From Thalassobaculum sp. OXR-137 (GTDB taxonomy: Bacteria; Pseudomonadota; Alphaproteobacteria; Thalassobaculales; Thalassobaculaceae), in NCBI RefSeq assembly GCF_034377285.1, contig NZ_CP139715.1:4076001-4140000 (forward strand): a stretch of 64,000 nt of DNA, in the 5' to 3' direction. The position numbers and the translations under genes were made by a program. Numbering within the stretch: the first letter of the stretch is position 1; every line of letters starts with the position of its first letter. Positions 24,482 through 33,283 of the stretch are shown here, piece after piece. Below the pieces are notes generated by a model, which ran no database searches, was not told where the DNA came from, and saw only the letters and a list, made by a program, of their open reading frames with translations.

Positions 24482-25930
24482 TTAGGCCCGCCAGAAGTCC
24501 CGGTCGAAGAACACCAGCAGCGCCAGAACCTCCAGCCGGCCCGCCAGCATGGCGATGACGAGCACCCATTTGGCGGCATCCGGCAGCGACTGGAACGTCC
24601 CGCTGGGCCCGATGATCGGCCCCAGCCCCGGACCCACGTTGGAGATCGCGGTGATGGAGGCCGAATAGGCGGTGACCAGGTCCAGTCCGAGGAAGCTCAG
24701 CACCACGGTGAAGATCGCGATGGTCGCGATGAACACCGCGAGGAAGGCCAGCACCGACAGCGGCACGTCCTCGCTCAGGGTCTTGCCGTTGTAGCGCAGC
24801 ACGATGATCCGGCGCGGCGAGAACAGGCGCTTCAGATGGGCGCGCACGAACAGCCAGAGCACCTGGTAGCGATAAATCTTGATCGAGCCCGAGGTCGATC
24901 CCGAACAGCCGCCGACGAACATCAGCAGCAGGAACAGGCCGACCGCCCCGGTGCCCCACAGGGTGTAGTCGGTGGTGGCGAAGCCGGTGGTGGTGACGAT
25001 GGCCGTGATGTTGAACGCCGTCAGGGTCAGCGCCTTGCCGAAGCCGAGCGCGTCGTCGCGGGTCATCAGCCAGAACGCCGTCAGCACGCTGAACACCGCC
25101 AGGAAGCCGAGGAAGCCGCGCACCTGCTCGTCCTTGATCAGGCCGCGGAAATTGCCCTGGGTCGCGCGCACGAACAGGATGAACGGGATCGCGCCGCTGA
25201 TCATGAACAGGATCGCTGCCCATTGCAGCCAGGCGGACTGGAAATGGCCGAACGAGGAATCGTGGGTCGAATAGCCGCCGGTGGAGACCGTCGCCATCGA
25301 ATGGGTCACCGCGTCGAAGAAGCTCATGCCCAGCGCCCAGTAGGCCGCGAAGCACAGCACCGTCAGGCCGACATAGACCATCGAGAGCCGCAGCAGGATG
25401 CGGCTGGTGAAGGAGGCCGCCTCGCCCTCGTGGACGGAGGTTTCCATCTTGTAGATCTGCATGCCGCCGACCCGCAGATACGGCAGGATCATCACGGCGA
25501 TGGCGATGATCCCGATACCGCCGATCCAGTGCAGCATCGCCCGCCACAGCAGGATCCCCTCGGGCATGGAATCGAGCCCGGTGAGTACCGTCGATCCGGT
25601 CGTGGTGATGCCCGACATGGTCTCGAACACCGCGTCGGTGACCGACAGCCCATAGGCCATAAAGGGGATCGAGCCAAACAGGCAGACCGTGAGCCACCCG
25701 GAGGCGATCAGCACGAAGGCCTGGCGCAGGTTCAGCTCCGGCCGCTCCGGCGCGGTGTTGGCCAGAATCATCAAGGCGCCGAACAGGGCAGAGACCACGG
25801 CGGCGACCACGAAGGCCGGCCAGTCCGAATCTTCCCGAGCCCAGTCCAGCACCGCGGGTACAAGCAGCATCACCGCGATGGAAATCATCACCCATCCGAG
25901 GATGTGGGCAACGACCCTGAGGTCCAGCAC
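24482..25930 (-). CDS. trkH: Trk system potassium uptake protein TrkH
   Basis: 482 residues from a GTG at 25930 with CGGAG eight bases upstream. This length and start match E. coli TrkH (483); longer frames run into the rpsI terminator at 26018. The four selectivity-filter loops are visible with their glycines: GITTTGSTVLTG, MATVSTGGYST, VTTTGFATTDY and ISNVGPGLG. TrkH is the K+-translocating membrane subunit, gated by cytosolic TrkA, which is not encoded nearby. Ten or so membrane segments. Confidence 0.93.
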   Translation of the reverse strand: MLDLRVVAHILGWVMISIAVMLLVPAVLDWAREDSDWPAFVVAAVVSALFGALMILANTAPERPELNLRQAFVLIASGWLTVCLFGSIPFMAYGLSVTDAVFETMSGITTTGSTVLTGLDSMPEGILLWRAMLHWIGGIGIIAIAVMILPYLRVGGMQIYKMETSVHEGEAASFTSRILLRLSMVYVGLTVLCFAAYWALGMSFFDAVTHSMATVSTGGYSTHDSSFGHFQSAWLQWAAILFMISGAIPFILFVRATQGNFRGLIKDEQVRGFLGFLAVFSVLTAFWLMTRDDALGFGKALTLTAFNITAIVTTTGFATTDYTLWGTGAVGLFLLLMFVGGCSGSTSGSIKIYRYQVLWLFVRAHLKRLFSPRRIIVLRYNGKTLSEDVPLSVLAFLAVFIATIAIFTVVLSFLGLDLVTAYSASITAISNVGPGLGPIIGPSGTFQSLPDAAKWVLVIAMLAGRLEVLALLVFFDRDFWRA

Positions 25931-26017
25931 CGCGAAGTCTCCGTGTGAGTCGCTGATCGGCCGCCCTTTACGACGGCGCGGCATCGAAGGATCGGCGGGA
26001 TCATGCACCAGATAACG

Positions 26018-26045
26018 AAAAAGCGCTGCCCGAAGACAGCGCTTT
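26018..26045 (-). terminator. Terminator of the rplM-rpsI operon
   Basis: On the minus strand the perfect 9-bp stem AAAGCGCTG / CAGCGCTTT (8-base loop) continues into TTTTTCG. A second hairpin, CCGGGAC-CGCA-GTCCCGG (about 26063-26080), lies between it and the rpsI stop. Confidence 0.82.
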
Positions 26046-26093
26046 CCCAAATTCTTTTGTCGTCCGGGACCGCAGTCCCGGCTCCAGACCGCC

Positions 26094-26591
26094 TTAGCGC
26101 TTGGAGAACTGGAAGCTGCGGCGGGCCTTGGCCTTGCCGTACTTCTTACGCTCGACCATGCGCGGGTCGCGGGTCAGGAAGCCGCCCTTCTTCAGGGTCG
26201 GGCGCAGGCCCGGCTCGAAGAGGGTCAGGGCCTGGGAGATCCCGTGGCGCACCGCACCGGCCTGGCCGGACAGACCGCCGCCGGTCACCGTGCAGAACAC
26301 GTCGAACTGACCGGTCCGCTCGGCCGCCTCGAACGGCTGGTCGATGATCATCTGCAGCACCGGACGGGCGAAATACTCGGCCGACGGCTTGCCGTTGACG
26401 GTGATGATGCCCTGGCCGCGCTTCACCCACACACGGGCGATCGCGTTCTTGCGGCGGCCGGTCGCGTAGGAGCGACCGAACTTGTCGACCACCGGCTCCG
26501 CCGGAGCGGCCGAGGTCTCAGCCTGCAGCTCGGCCAGCTTGTCGAGGCCCTGGGCCTCATCCGTCGACGTGGTCTCGGTTTCCATCGACAT
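26094..26591 (-). CDS. rpsI: 30S ribosomal protein S9
   Basis: 165 residues. The conserved S9 core starts near residue 40 ([21 protein letters not shown]) and ends in the invariant basic tail [11 protein letters not shown], whose last residues reach the P site of the small subunit. The first ~38 residues are an acidic, Glu/Ala-rich extension typical of alphaproteobacterial S9. The start ATG at 26591 has CGAGG upstream. It lies 3 bases after the L13 stop, in the standard rplM-rpsI pair. Confidence 0.97.
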   Translation of the reverse strand: MSMETETTSTDEAQGLDKLAELQAETSAAPAEPVVDKFGRSYATGRRKNAIARVWVKRGQGIITVNGKPSAEYFARPVLQMIIDQPFEAAERTGQFDVFCTVTGGGLSGQAGAVRHGISQALTLFEPGLRPTLKKGGFLTRDPRMVERKKYGKAKARRSFQFSKR

Positions 26592-26594
26592 CGC

Positions 26595-27053
26595 TTACCT
26601 CGCGTTCTTCGGGTTCATGGCCGCAACGTCCAGCACCTGGGGCTGCTGCGCCTCATGCGGATGCTCCGCACCGGCATAGACCCGCAGGTTGGACATCTGC
26701 TGACGGCCGAGCGGGCCGCGGGCGATCATCCGCTGCACCGCCTTGGTGATCACGCGCTCGGGATGCGCGCCGGCCAGCACCTGGTCGACCCGGCGGGACT
26801 TGATGCCGCCCGGATGGCCCGTGTGCCAGTAGTACTGCTTCTGCGTCATCTTGTTGCCGGTCAGCTTGACCTTCTCCGCATTGACGACGATGACGTTGTC
26901 ACCGCAGTCCATGTGCGGGGTGAAGGTCGGCTTGTGCTTGCCGCGCAGGTAGTTCGCGATGATCGAAGCGAGCCGGCCGAGGACGAGCCCTTCGGCATCG
27001 ACCACAACCCACTTCTTCTCGATCTCGCTCGGCTTTGCCGAATAGGTCCGCAT
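26595..27053 (-). CDS. rplM: 50S ribosomal protein L13
   Basis: 152 residues, the normal length. Recognised by [38 protein letters not shown] (in sequence blocks), [21 protein letters not shown] and [13 protein letters not shown]13 is an early-assembly protein of the large subunit. First gene of the rplM-rpsI operon, with a roughly 95-base leader from the predicted promoter at 27156-27185; in other bacteria this leader is the site of L13 autoregulation, not demonstrated here. Confidence 0.97.
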   Translation of the reverse strand: MRTYSAKPSEIEKKWVVVDAEGLVLGRLASIIANYLRGKHKPTFTPHMDCGDNVIVVNAEKVKLTGNKMTQKQYYWHTGHPGGIKSRRVDQVLAGAHPERVITKAVQRMIARGPLGRQQMSNLRVYAGAEHPHEAQQPQVLDVAAMNPKNAR

Positions 27054-27155
27054 GACGGTCCCCTCGCTCGATCGGCCCCGTGCAACTGGCACAAGACCCG
27101 GTTCATGGAAATCTGGAGTCGGCACGGGATACGGCCCGCCTCCGACGGAGCGCGC

Positions 27156-27185
27156 CTTATGCCGTGCAAAGCGGTCCGGAATCAA
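27156..27185 (-). promoter_or_regulatory. Predicted rplM-rpsI promoter
   Basis: Minus strand: -35 TTGATT (27180-27185), 18-bp spacer, -10 CATAAG (27156-27161). It lies between the broken epimerase gene and rplM. Upstream on the same strand is an A/T-rich patch (AAAAAACGGCGTTTTT) that could also terminate the epimerase transcript. Confidence 0.5.
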
Positions 27186-27227
27186 GCGGAAAAACGCCGT
27201 TTTTTCAGTGCGGTTGGGAATGAGGTA

Positions 27228-28124
27228 TTATATTACCTCGACCGTAAACCGCAGACATACCGAAAACTCCGCGCCGGCCGGAAGGATGGCGTGGCCGGTA
27301 TCCGCAACCCCTTGAAGTTCCGTCAGGTTCGCTGCGTCGATCGCATGGGTGACCGGCTCTACGCAGAAATACCGGTTATGCTCCGGGGTATAGACGATGA
27401 CGTGATCCAGCGGCCCCTCGCCTGTCATGGTCAGCGCCAGCCGACGTTCGGGCCAGGCGATCCGGGCGGTCTTCTCCCAGCCGCCGAAGCCCTGGTCGAG
27501 GCCCATGGGCACGGGCCCCTCCTCGCGCCGGTCGAGCGCGGCCGGCACTGGCTGGCCGCCGGCGACGGGAAACTTCTCCGCCTCGGTCGGCGGCCAGGAT
27601 GTGGCGACCGGCAGGGTCAGGCGGGTGCCCGGGGTCTGCGGGAAATAGGGATGGAAGCCCAGCCCCACCGGCATCGCCCCCTCGCCCGAGTTGAGCACGG
27701 ACAGGGTGACGGTCATGCCGGCGTCGTCGATCTCAATCACCTGGGCGGCACGATAGGGCCAGGGCCAGCCGCCGATGCCCGCCTCGTGGGCGTAATGCAT
27801 GCGCAGGGTCGACCCGTCGCTCTCCGCCTCCCAGATCCGGCGCAGGCCGTGGCCGTGGATCGCATGGCCCGCCGGCAACTCGGTCGGTGTCAGCTCGACG
27901 GTCTCGCCCTCGACGGTCAGCCGGGCGTCGCGGATCCGGTTCGATCAGGGCACCAGCGGAAAGCAGCCGCAGGAGGCGGGTGCTTCGAGGTCGCGCGATC
28001 CGTCGGCCGGGACCGGCGCGAAGATATCGGTGTCGCCGTGGCGGAACGCCGTGATGCGCCCGCCGAAGGCCGGCTCGACAACGACGCTCACGGCGCCGCT
28101 GGAGAGGGTGATCGGATGGCTCAT
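27228..28124 (-). pseudogene. galM: Aldose 1-epimerase gene interrupted by an in-frame TGA
   Basis: Read from the ATG at 28124 (GGGAG upstream), the frame runs 59 codons to ...GCFPLVP, then hits TGA (27945-27947), and continues in the same frame without further stops to 27228: SNRIRDARL, PTELPAGHAIHGHGLRR (HGHG active-site region), GLGFHPYFP (catalytic His), EPVTHAIDAAN. Aldose epimerases have PWSNRI here, so TGA replaces the expected Trp codon TGG by one base. The full reading would be 298 residues, normal for the family. It may be a true nonsense mutation, a sequencing error, or rarely read through; the rest of the frame shows no decay. Confidence 0.82.
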
Positions 28125-28153
28125 CTGTGCGCGCTCCCTTTTTTGGCCGTCCC

Positions 28154-28594
28154 TTAACCGCCGGGCCGGTCCTCTTTCGGTGGGATCGAGTAGGTGCCGG
28201 TCACATGGCAGACCGGGTCGTCATCCCTACCGTCTATATGGAGAAGCACCTCGCCATATGCGAGGCGCTGGCCGCATTTGATCAGCTTGCCGACCGCCAT
28301 CAGGTCGCCTGGCTTGGGCCGGCGCAGGAAGTTGGCGGTCAGGCTGGTGGTCACCGCCAGCTTCACCATGCCGATGCGCGACAGCACCACCGCATAGAGC
28401 ACCGCGTCCGCCAGGCCCATCATCGCCGGGCCGTTGATCGTCCCGCCGGGCCGCAGCAGCAGATCGGAATACGGCAACCGGGCGACCACGTAGCCGTCGG
28501 TGATCTCCTCGAACCGGGCGCCCAGATTGCCCATGAAGGACAGGTCCTCCTGCAGAACCTGGTTCATTTCGGCGACAGACACTTTTGCCGTCAT
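28154..28594 (-). CDS. PaaI-type hotdog-fold thioesterase
   Basis: 146 residues, hotdog domain through most of its length. The PaaI pattern is visible: LRPGGTINGPAMMGLADAVLYAVVLS (N-G-x-x-x-x-L-A-D helix with the catalytic Asp region), then LTANFLRRPKPGDLMAVGKLIK and AYGEVLLH. Such enzymes hydrolyse acyl-CoA thioesters in the cytoplasm. GGAGGAAG precedes the ATG. It is divergent from the Old Yellow Enzyme gene (72-base gap) and 29 bases upstream of the broken epimerase, likely one transcript. Confidence 0.86.
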   Translation of the reverse strand: MTAKVSVAEMNQVLQEDLSFMGNLGARFEEITDGYVVARLPYSDLLLRPGGTINGPAMMGLADAVLYAVVLSRIGMVKLAVTTSLTANFLRRPKPGDLMAVGKLIKCGQRLAYGEVLLHIDGRDDDPVCHVTGTYSIPPKEDRPGG

Positions 28595-28666
28595 GGCACT
28601 TCCTCCCCCTGGCGCGACCCGTTACCGTCCCCCGGCCTGCCTGACAGGACAACCAGAGGGGACCCC

Positions 28667-29773
28667 ATGAGCCAACTGTTTTCGCCGATCTCGATGCGCG
28701 ACGTCACTCTGCCGAACCGTATCGTGGTGGCGCCGATGTGCCAGTACGTTTCCGAAGATGGCAGTGCCAATGACTGGCACCTCATGCATCTCGGCCAATT
28801 CGCCATGGGTGCCGGCGGCCTGGTCATCACCGAGGCGACCCACGTGTCGCCGGAGGGCCGCATCACCCCGGGCTGCCTCGGCCTGTGGTCGGACGAGAAC
28901 GAGCGGACGCTCAAGCGGGTCGTCGATTTCTGCTACCAGTACGGCACCTCGGTGATGGGCATCCAGATCGCCCATGCCGGCCGCAAGGCCTCCAACCGCA
29001 TCCCCCTGAACGGCGGCGGCCCGCTGCAGCCGGGCGAGAACCCGTGGCAGACCCTCGGCCCGTCCGATCGCGGCTACGGCGACTGGCCGGCGCCGAAGCC
29101 GCTGGATGCCGACGGGTTGGAAATGGTCAAGCAGCAGTTCGTGGAGAGCACCAAGCGGGCCGACCGGGTCGGCTTCGAGGTCGCCGAGGTTCACGGCGCC
29201 CACGGCTACCTCCTGCACCAGTTCCTGTCGCCCCTGTCCAACACCCGCAACGACGGCTATGGCGGCTCCATCGAGGGCCGGATGCGCTTCCCGCTGGAGG
29301 TGTTCAAGGCCTGCCGCGCGGTCTGGCCGGAGAACAAGGCCATGGGCATGCGTCTGTCAGCCACCGACTGGGTCGAGGGCGGCCTGACCGTCGAGGAGAC
29401 CGTGGAGGTCTGCAAGGCGCTGAAGGAGGCCGGCTGCGACTTCGTCGACGTCAGCTCCGGCGGCAACGATCCGGCGCAGAAGATCACCGTCGGCCCGGGC
29501 TACCAGGTGCCCTTCGCCGAGAAGGTGAAGGACGAGGTCGGCATCGCGGTCATGGCCGTCGGCATGATCACCGACGGCGTCCAGGCCGAAGAGATCGTCT
29601 CGTCGGGCAAGGCCGACATGGTCGCGGTCGCCCGTGGTGCGATGGACGACCCGCGCTGGGCCTGGCACGCCGCGCAGGCGCTCGGCGTGCAGATCGAGTA
29701 CCCGGCGCAATATGTCCGCTGCCGCCCCGACATCTGGCGGGCCGGCCACGGCTCCTTCGTGCCGAAGAAGTAG
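28667..29773 (+). CDS. NADH:flavin oxidoreductase, Old Yellow Enzyme family (YqjM-like)
   Basis: 368 residues of TIM-barrel OYE. APMCQYVSEDG carries the Cys (C25) that tunes the flavin in the YqjM (thermophilic-like) class. HAGRKAS near residue 101 and EVHGAHGYLLHQFLSPLSN (substrate-anchoring His pair and FMN contacts) follow, and the C-terminal RGAMDDPRW phosphate site is present. It reduces activated C=C bonds with NAD(P)H and FMN. The start at 28667 is preceded by AGAGGGG. No operon partner on its strand. Confidence 0.92.
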   Translation: MSQLFSPISMRDVTLPNRIVVAPMCQYVSEDGSANDWHLMHLGQFAMGAGGLVITEATHVSPEGRITPGCLGLWSDENERTLKRVVDFCYQYGTSVMGIQIAHAGRKASNRIPLNGGGPLQPGENPWQTLGPSDRGYGDWPAPKPLDADGLEMVKQQFVESTKRADRVGFEVAEVHGAHGYLLHQFLSPLSNTRNDGYGGSIEGRMRFPLEVFKACRAVWPENKAMGMRLSATDWVEGGLTVEETVEVCKALKEAGCDFVDVSSGGNDPAQKITVGPGYQVPFAEKVKDEVGIAVMAVGMITDGVQAEEIVSSGKADMVAVARGAMDDPRWAWHAAQALGVQIEYPAQYVRCRPDIWRAGHGSFVPKK

Positions 29774-29818
29774 GATCAGAAGAGGATCCGGCCGGTATCC
29801 GCCGGCCGGGTCCGCCGC

Positions 29819-30481
29819 TCAGGCACCCACGCCGAGCAGTTTCGGAAGGTCGGCCATGTTCTCGAAGGTCACCTGGGCGCCGGCCTCCTTCAGCCGGTCG
29901 ACGCCGGAATCCCGGCCGTAGCCGAAGACCCGCATGCCGGCCGCCACCCCGGCCCGCACGCCGGGCGGGCTGTCCTCCACCACCGCCACGTCGCCCGGCG
30001 GCACGTCGAAACTGGCCGCCGCATGGAGGAACAGGTCCGGCGCCGGCTTCGGTTCCGGCACCATGTCGGCGGAGAAGATCCGGTGCTCCAGCCGCTCATG
30101 CAGGCCGGTGACCCCCAAGGAGACGTCCATCTTGTACAAGGGGCCGTTCGAGCCGACGCAGTACTGGATGCCGGCCAGGTCCAGCGCATCCAGGGCCTCC
30201 ACGATGCCGGGAATGGCCTTCAGCTCGGCCCGGAAGGCGGCGAACTGCTGTTCGTAGATCCCTTCGACCCAGCCATCGCCGAGCGGAATCCCGAAATCCT
30301 CCTCCACCCGGATCTTGATGCGGGTCAGCTTGCCGCCGAGATACTGGTGCAGGGCGGCCTCCCCGCTCATCTCCAGGCCCGCCTTGGTGAGGGCGGCGGC
30401 GATGATGCGGGTGGCGATCGGCTCGCTGTCCACGAGCACGCCGTCGCAATCGAAAATTACCAGCGCCGGTTTCCAGACCAA
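29819..30481 (-). CDS. HAD superfamily hydrolase, beta-phosphoglucomutase-like
   Basis: 220 residues. HAD motif I is FDCDGVLVDSE (nucleophile D11, acid D13), motif II VGSNGP, motif III KPAPDLF and motif IV VVEDSPPGV. The four-helix cap between residues 20 and 80 places it with phosphatases and phosphomutases of subfamily I. The best start is a TTG at 30481, with GGGGAG six bases upstream; no ATG lies near the motif. It converges with the OYE gene, the 45-base gap holding GGCCGG-n6-CCGGCC. It is 13 bases after the upstream hydrolase stop. Substrate unknown. Confidence 0.87.
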   Translation of the reverse strand: MVWKPALVIFDCDGVLVDSEPIATRIIAAALTKAGLEMSGEAALHQYLGGKLTRIKIRVEEDFGIPLGDGWVEGIYEQQFAAFRAELKAIPGIVEALDALDLAGIQYCVGSNGPLYKMDVSLGVTGLHERLEHRIFSADMVPEPKPAPDLFLHAAASFDVPPGDVAVVEDSPPGVRAGVAAGMRVFGYGRDSGVDRLKEAGAQVTFENMADLPKLLGVGA

Positions 30482-30494
30482 GGCGGTCTCCCCT

Positions 30495-31304
30495 TTAGAC
30501 GGTCTTCGCGAAGTCCAGCAGCGCCTCGGTGAAGGCGCCCGGCCGCTCCATCGGAATCAGATGTCCAGCATCGCGGAAATCGACGCGCGACGCCCGCGGA
30601 ATCCGCGCGGCCAGCTCCTCGACATCCTCGGCGACGTAGAATACCCGATCGTGCAAACCGACCAAGATCTGCGCCGGAATGTCGAGCTTCTCCCACGGGA
30701 AGTTCCAGTCGGTCGCCACCGACTCGACCATCAGCCGATAGCCGCCATCGGCCGGATCGATCGGCGCATAAGGCGCGCCGGTCTGCACGTCGGCCCGCAT
30801 CTTCGCGAGCTGGTCCGGGTTCACGAGCATCGGCAGATTGAGCTCCATGATCAGCCGGAACCCTCCCGCCGCCACCCCATGGGCCATGGCGGTGTTGATC
30901 CATTCCAGCCGCTCGGTCGGCTTGCGCAGGGTGTTGATCAGGACGATGCCGTCCGCCCGCGTCCCCTTGGCGTAGGCCTGGGCGGCGAACAGGCCGCCGA
31001 TGGACAGGCCGACAAGCACCGGACGCGCGGGCCTGACCTCGTCGCAGAGCCGGTCCAGGTCGTCGACGATCTGGACCGGTGTCGGCCGGGTGGTCGGGGC
31101 GGTGCGGCTCTCGGCCTGGCCGCGGAAATTATAGACCAGGGTCCCGTGGCCGGCTTTGCGCAGGGCCGGCGCGATCGCCGCCTCCCACATGGTGTAGCTG
31201 CCGGTCAGGGCGTTGACGAAGACGAAGGTCTTGCCCGACGGATCGGTCGGCGGCGTGTGCTCGTAATACAGGCTTTCGCCCTCGGCGATCTCGAGATGCG
31301 GCAT
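30495..31304 (-). CDS. Alpha/beta hydrolase
   Basis: 269 residues with a complete triad: GLSIGG nucleophile elbow (S101), LHDRVF acid (D219) and DAGHLIP (H248). The oxyanion strand reads VFVNALTGSYTMW, with Asn in place of the more common HG, seen in some small-ester and 3-oxoadipate enol-lactonase relatives. GGGAGG precedes the ATG. It forms a two-gene operon with the HAD gene and is divergent from the AEC carrier. No signal peptide; cytoplasmic. Confidence 0.85.
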   Translation of the reverse strand: MPHLEIAEGESLYYEHTPPTDPSGKTFVFVNALTGSYTMWEAAIAPALRKAGHGTLVYNFRGQAESRTAPTTRPTPVQIVDDLDRLCDEVRPARPVLVGLSIGGLFAAQAYAKGTRADGIVLINTLRKPTERLEWINTAMAHGVAAGGFRLIMELNLPMLVNPDQLAKMRADVQTGAPYAPIDPADGGYRLMVESVATDWNFPWEKLDIPAQILVGLHDRVFYVAEDVEELAARIPRASRVDFRDAGHLIPMERPGAFTEALLDFAKTV

Positions 31305-31430
31305 GGTGAGCCTCCCTGGTTTCTTTTTTATCCTTCGCGCATTCCTAGAGTCGGTAGCGCGTGGGGTAAAAGCCCGTCAACGCGTGATTAGCATCTGGCG
31401 CCGGGACGCGGCGCGCCGTAAGCCCGTGTC

Positions 31431-32369
31431 ATGGAGATCCTTCTCGAGATTATCGTCCCGGTCTTCGGCATCGTCGCCCTGGGTTATGGTGCTGCCCGGA
31501 CCGGGCTGTTCCCGCACGACGCCACCAAGGGCCTGTCGCGGTTCGTGTTCGACTATGCGATCCCGGCCATGCTGTTCCGCACCATGGCGACGACGGATCT
31601 GCCGGCGACGATCCAGTGGGGATATCTGATCTCCTATTTCGGCGGCGGCTATATCGCCTGGACCGCCGGCACCCTGATCAACCGCTACCTGTTCAAGGGA
31701 ACCGGCGCCGAACCCGCCATCGCCGGGATGACCGGCGCCTTCTCCAACACGGTCATGCTCGGCGTGCCGCTGGTGCTGACCACCTTCGGCGACGCGGCGA
31801 CTCTGCCGCTGTTCCTGATCATCGCCTTCCATTCTTGGCAGCTTCTCTCCGTGGTCACGATCCAGGCCGAGATCGGCATCGGCGCTCGCCAGGAAATGCG
31901 CCGGCTGCCGGTGAACGTCGCCAAAGGTCTGGTCACCAACCCGATCATCATCGCCCTGCTGCTCGGCGTTCTGGTCAATCTGGCGGGGCTGAAGCTGCCG
32001 GGTGTCGTCGATACCCTGGCGAGCACGCTCGGCCGTGCCGCCCTGCCCTGCGCGGTCTTCGCCATGGGGGCGTCCATCGCCGCCTACCGGATCGCCGGCG
32101 CCGTCCAGCAGGCGGCGGTCGGCACGGTGCTGAAGCTGGCGCTGCATCCGCTGCTTGTCTGGCTGCTCGCCACCCATGTCTTCCAGGTCGAGACTCTGTG
32201 GCGCGACGTGGCGGTGCTGCTGGCCTCCCTGCCGGTCGGGATCAACGTCTACCTGATGGCCCAGCGCTACCAGTCGGCCATCGCCCAGTCGACCACGGCG
32301 ATCCTGATCTCCACCGGCCTGTCGGTCCTGACCGTGGCCGGCGTGCTGCTGCTGCTGGACGTCCGCTAG
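31431..32369 (+). CDS. AEC family transporter
   Basis: 312 residues with about ten membrane segments in the auxin-efflux-carrier arrangement. Family text includes FVFDYAIPAMLFRTMA, NTVMLGVPLVLTTFGDAA (broken-helix region with conserved N-x-G-x-P), VTNPIIIALLLGVL and LPVGINVYLMAQRY. AEC proteins move organic acids or similar anions across the inner membrane. No clear ribosome site precedes the ATG at 31431. It stands alone between divergent and co-directional neighbours. Confidence 0.88.
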   Translation: MEILLEIIVPVFGIVALGYGAARTGLFPHDATKGLSRFVFDYAIPAMLFRTMATTDLPATIQWGYLISYFGGGYIAWTAGTLINRYLFKGTGAEPAIAGMTGAFSNTVMLGVPLVLTTFGDAATLPLFLIIAFHSWQLLSVVTIQAEIGIGARQEMRRLPVNVAKGLVTNPIIIALLLGVLVNLAGLKLPGVVDTLASTLGRAALPCAVFAMGASIAAYRIAGAVQQAAVGTVLKLALHPLLVWLLATHVFQVETLWRDVAVLLASLPVGINVYLMAQRYQSAIAQSTTAILISTGLSVLTVAGVLLLLDVR

Positions 32370-32466
32370 GGATCGGTGGTGACGGGAAAGCCCCCTTGAA
32401 TTTCGGACCCGCGGGCGCATTGTGGGGTCCAAGAAGACCGCTCAGAACGTACCGAGGGAGACAGCC

Positions 32467-33279
32467 ATGGCCCTGCCCCAGGCTGAGACGCCGGACACCG
32501 ACGCCCTGCCCATCCTGGTCCGCGAGGACAATGACGGCGTCGCCACCCTGACCCTGAACCGGCCGAAGCAGCGCAACGCCCTGTCGCGCGCCCTGATGGC
32601 CGAGCTGCAGCGCGAGCTCGCCGCGATCGCCGACGACCGCACGGTCAAGGTGGTGGTGCTGGCGGCCGCCGGACCTGCCTTCTGCGCCGGCCACGATCTT
32701 AAGGAAGTGCGCGAGAACGACGGCGAGCCGTTCTTCAAGGCGCTGTTCGAGCAATGCTCCGAGCTGATGATGGCGATCAACCGGCTGCCGCAGATCGTCA
32801 TCGCCAAGGTCCATGCGATGGCCACGGCCGCCGGCTGCCAGCTCGTCGCTGCCTGCGACCTGGCCGTCGCCGCCGACACTGCCAAGTTCGCCACGCCGGG
32901 CGTGAATATCGGCCTGTTCTGCTCGACCCCGATGGTCGCGATCAGCCGCAATGTCGGGCGCAAGAAGATGATGGAGATGCTGGTCACCGGCGAACCGCTG
33001 GACGCCGCCACCGCCGAGGCCGCCGGCTTGCTGAACAAGGTGGTCCCGGCCGAGGAGCTGGACGCCGCCGTCGAGGCTCTGACCGCCAAGATCACGTCGA
33101 AATCGCCGCTGACCCTGACCATCGGCAAGGAGGCGTTCTACCGGCAGCTCGAGCAGCCGATGGAGGACGCCTACGCCTATGCCAGCGCGGTGATGACCCG
33201 CAACATGCTCGCCCGCGACGCCCGCGAAGGCATCGACGCCTTCATCGAGAAGCGCGCCCCCGTCTGGAAGGGAGAATAA
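32467..33279 (+). CDS. Enoyl-CoA hydratase/isomerase family protein, ECHDC3 type
   Basis: 270 residues of crotonase fold. The CoA-binding oxyanion loops are kept (AFCAGHDLKEV, residues ~74-84, and AAGCQLVAACDLAVA), but the segment that carries the catalytic Glu pair in true hydratases reads KFATPGVNIGLFCSTPMVAIS, without those glutamates. This text and the ending AFIEKRAPVW are characteristic of the ECHDC3 branch, whose reaction is not established. The start follows GAGGGAGACA. Four bases after its stop the CoA-binding/MetY fusion gene begins, so they share an operon and perhaps a CoA-linked role. Confidence 0.85.
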   Translation: MALPQAETPDTDALPILVREDNDGVATLTLNRPKQRNALSRALMAELQRELAAIADDRTVKVVVLAAAGPAFCAGHDLKEVRENDGEPFFKALFEQCSELMMAINRLPQIVIAKVHAMATAAGCQLVAACDLAVAADTAKFATPGVNIGLFCSTPMVAISRNVGRKKMMEMLVTGEPLDAATAEAAGLLNKVVPAEELDAAVEALTAKITSKSPLTLTIGKEAFYRQLEQPMEDAYAYASAVMTRNMLARDAREGIDAFIEKRAPVWKGE

Positions 33280-33283
33280 CCCC

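Noticed and set aside
27945-27947. TGA read as selenocysteine or as Trp by code change
   Set aside because: The family expects Trp, not Cys/Sec, and TGA ends many other genes in the window, so reassignment is excluded; mutation or error remains.
29774-29818. Bidirectional terminator between the OYE and HAD genes
   Set aside because: A GGCCGG/CCGGCC dyad exists but there is no T tract on either side, so it is not listed as a terminator.
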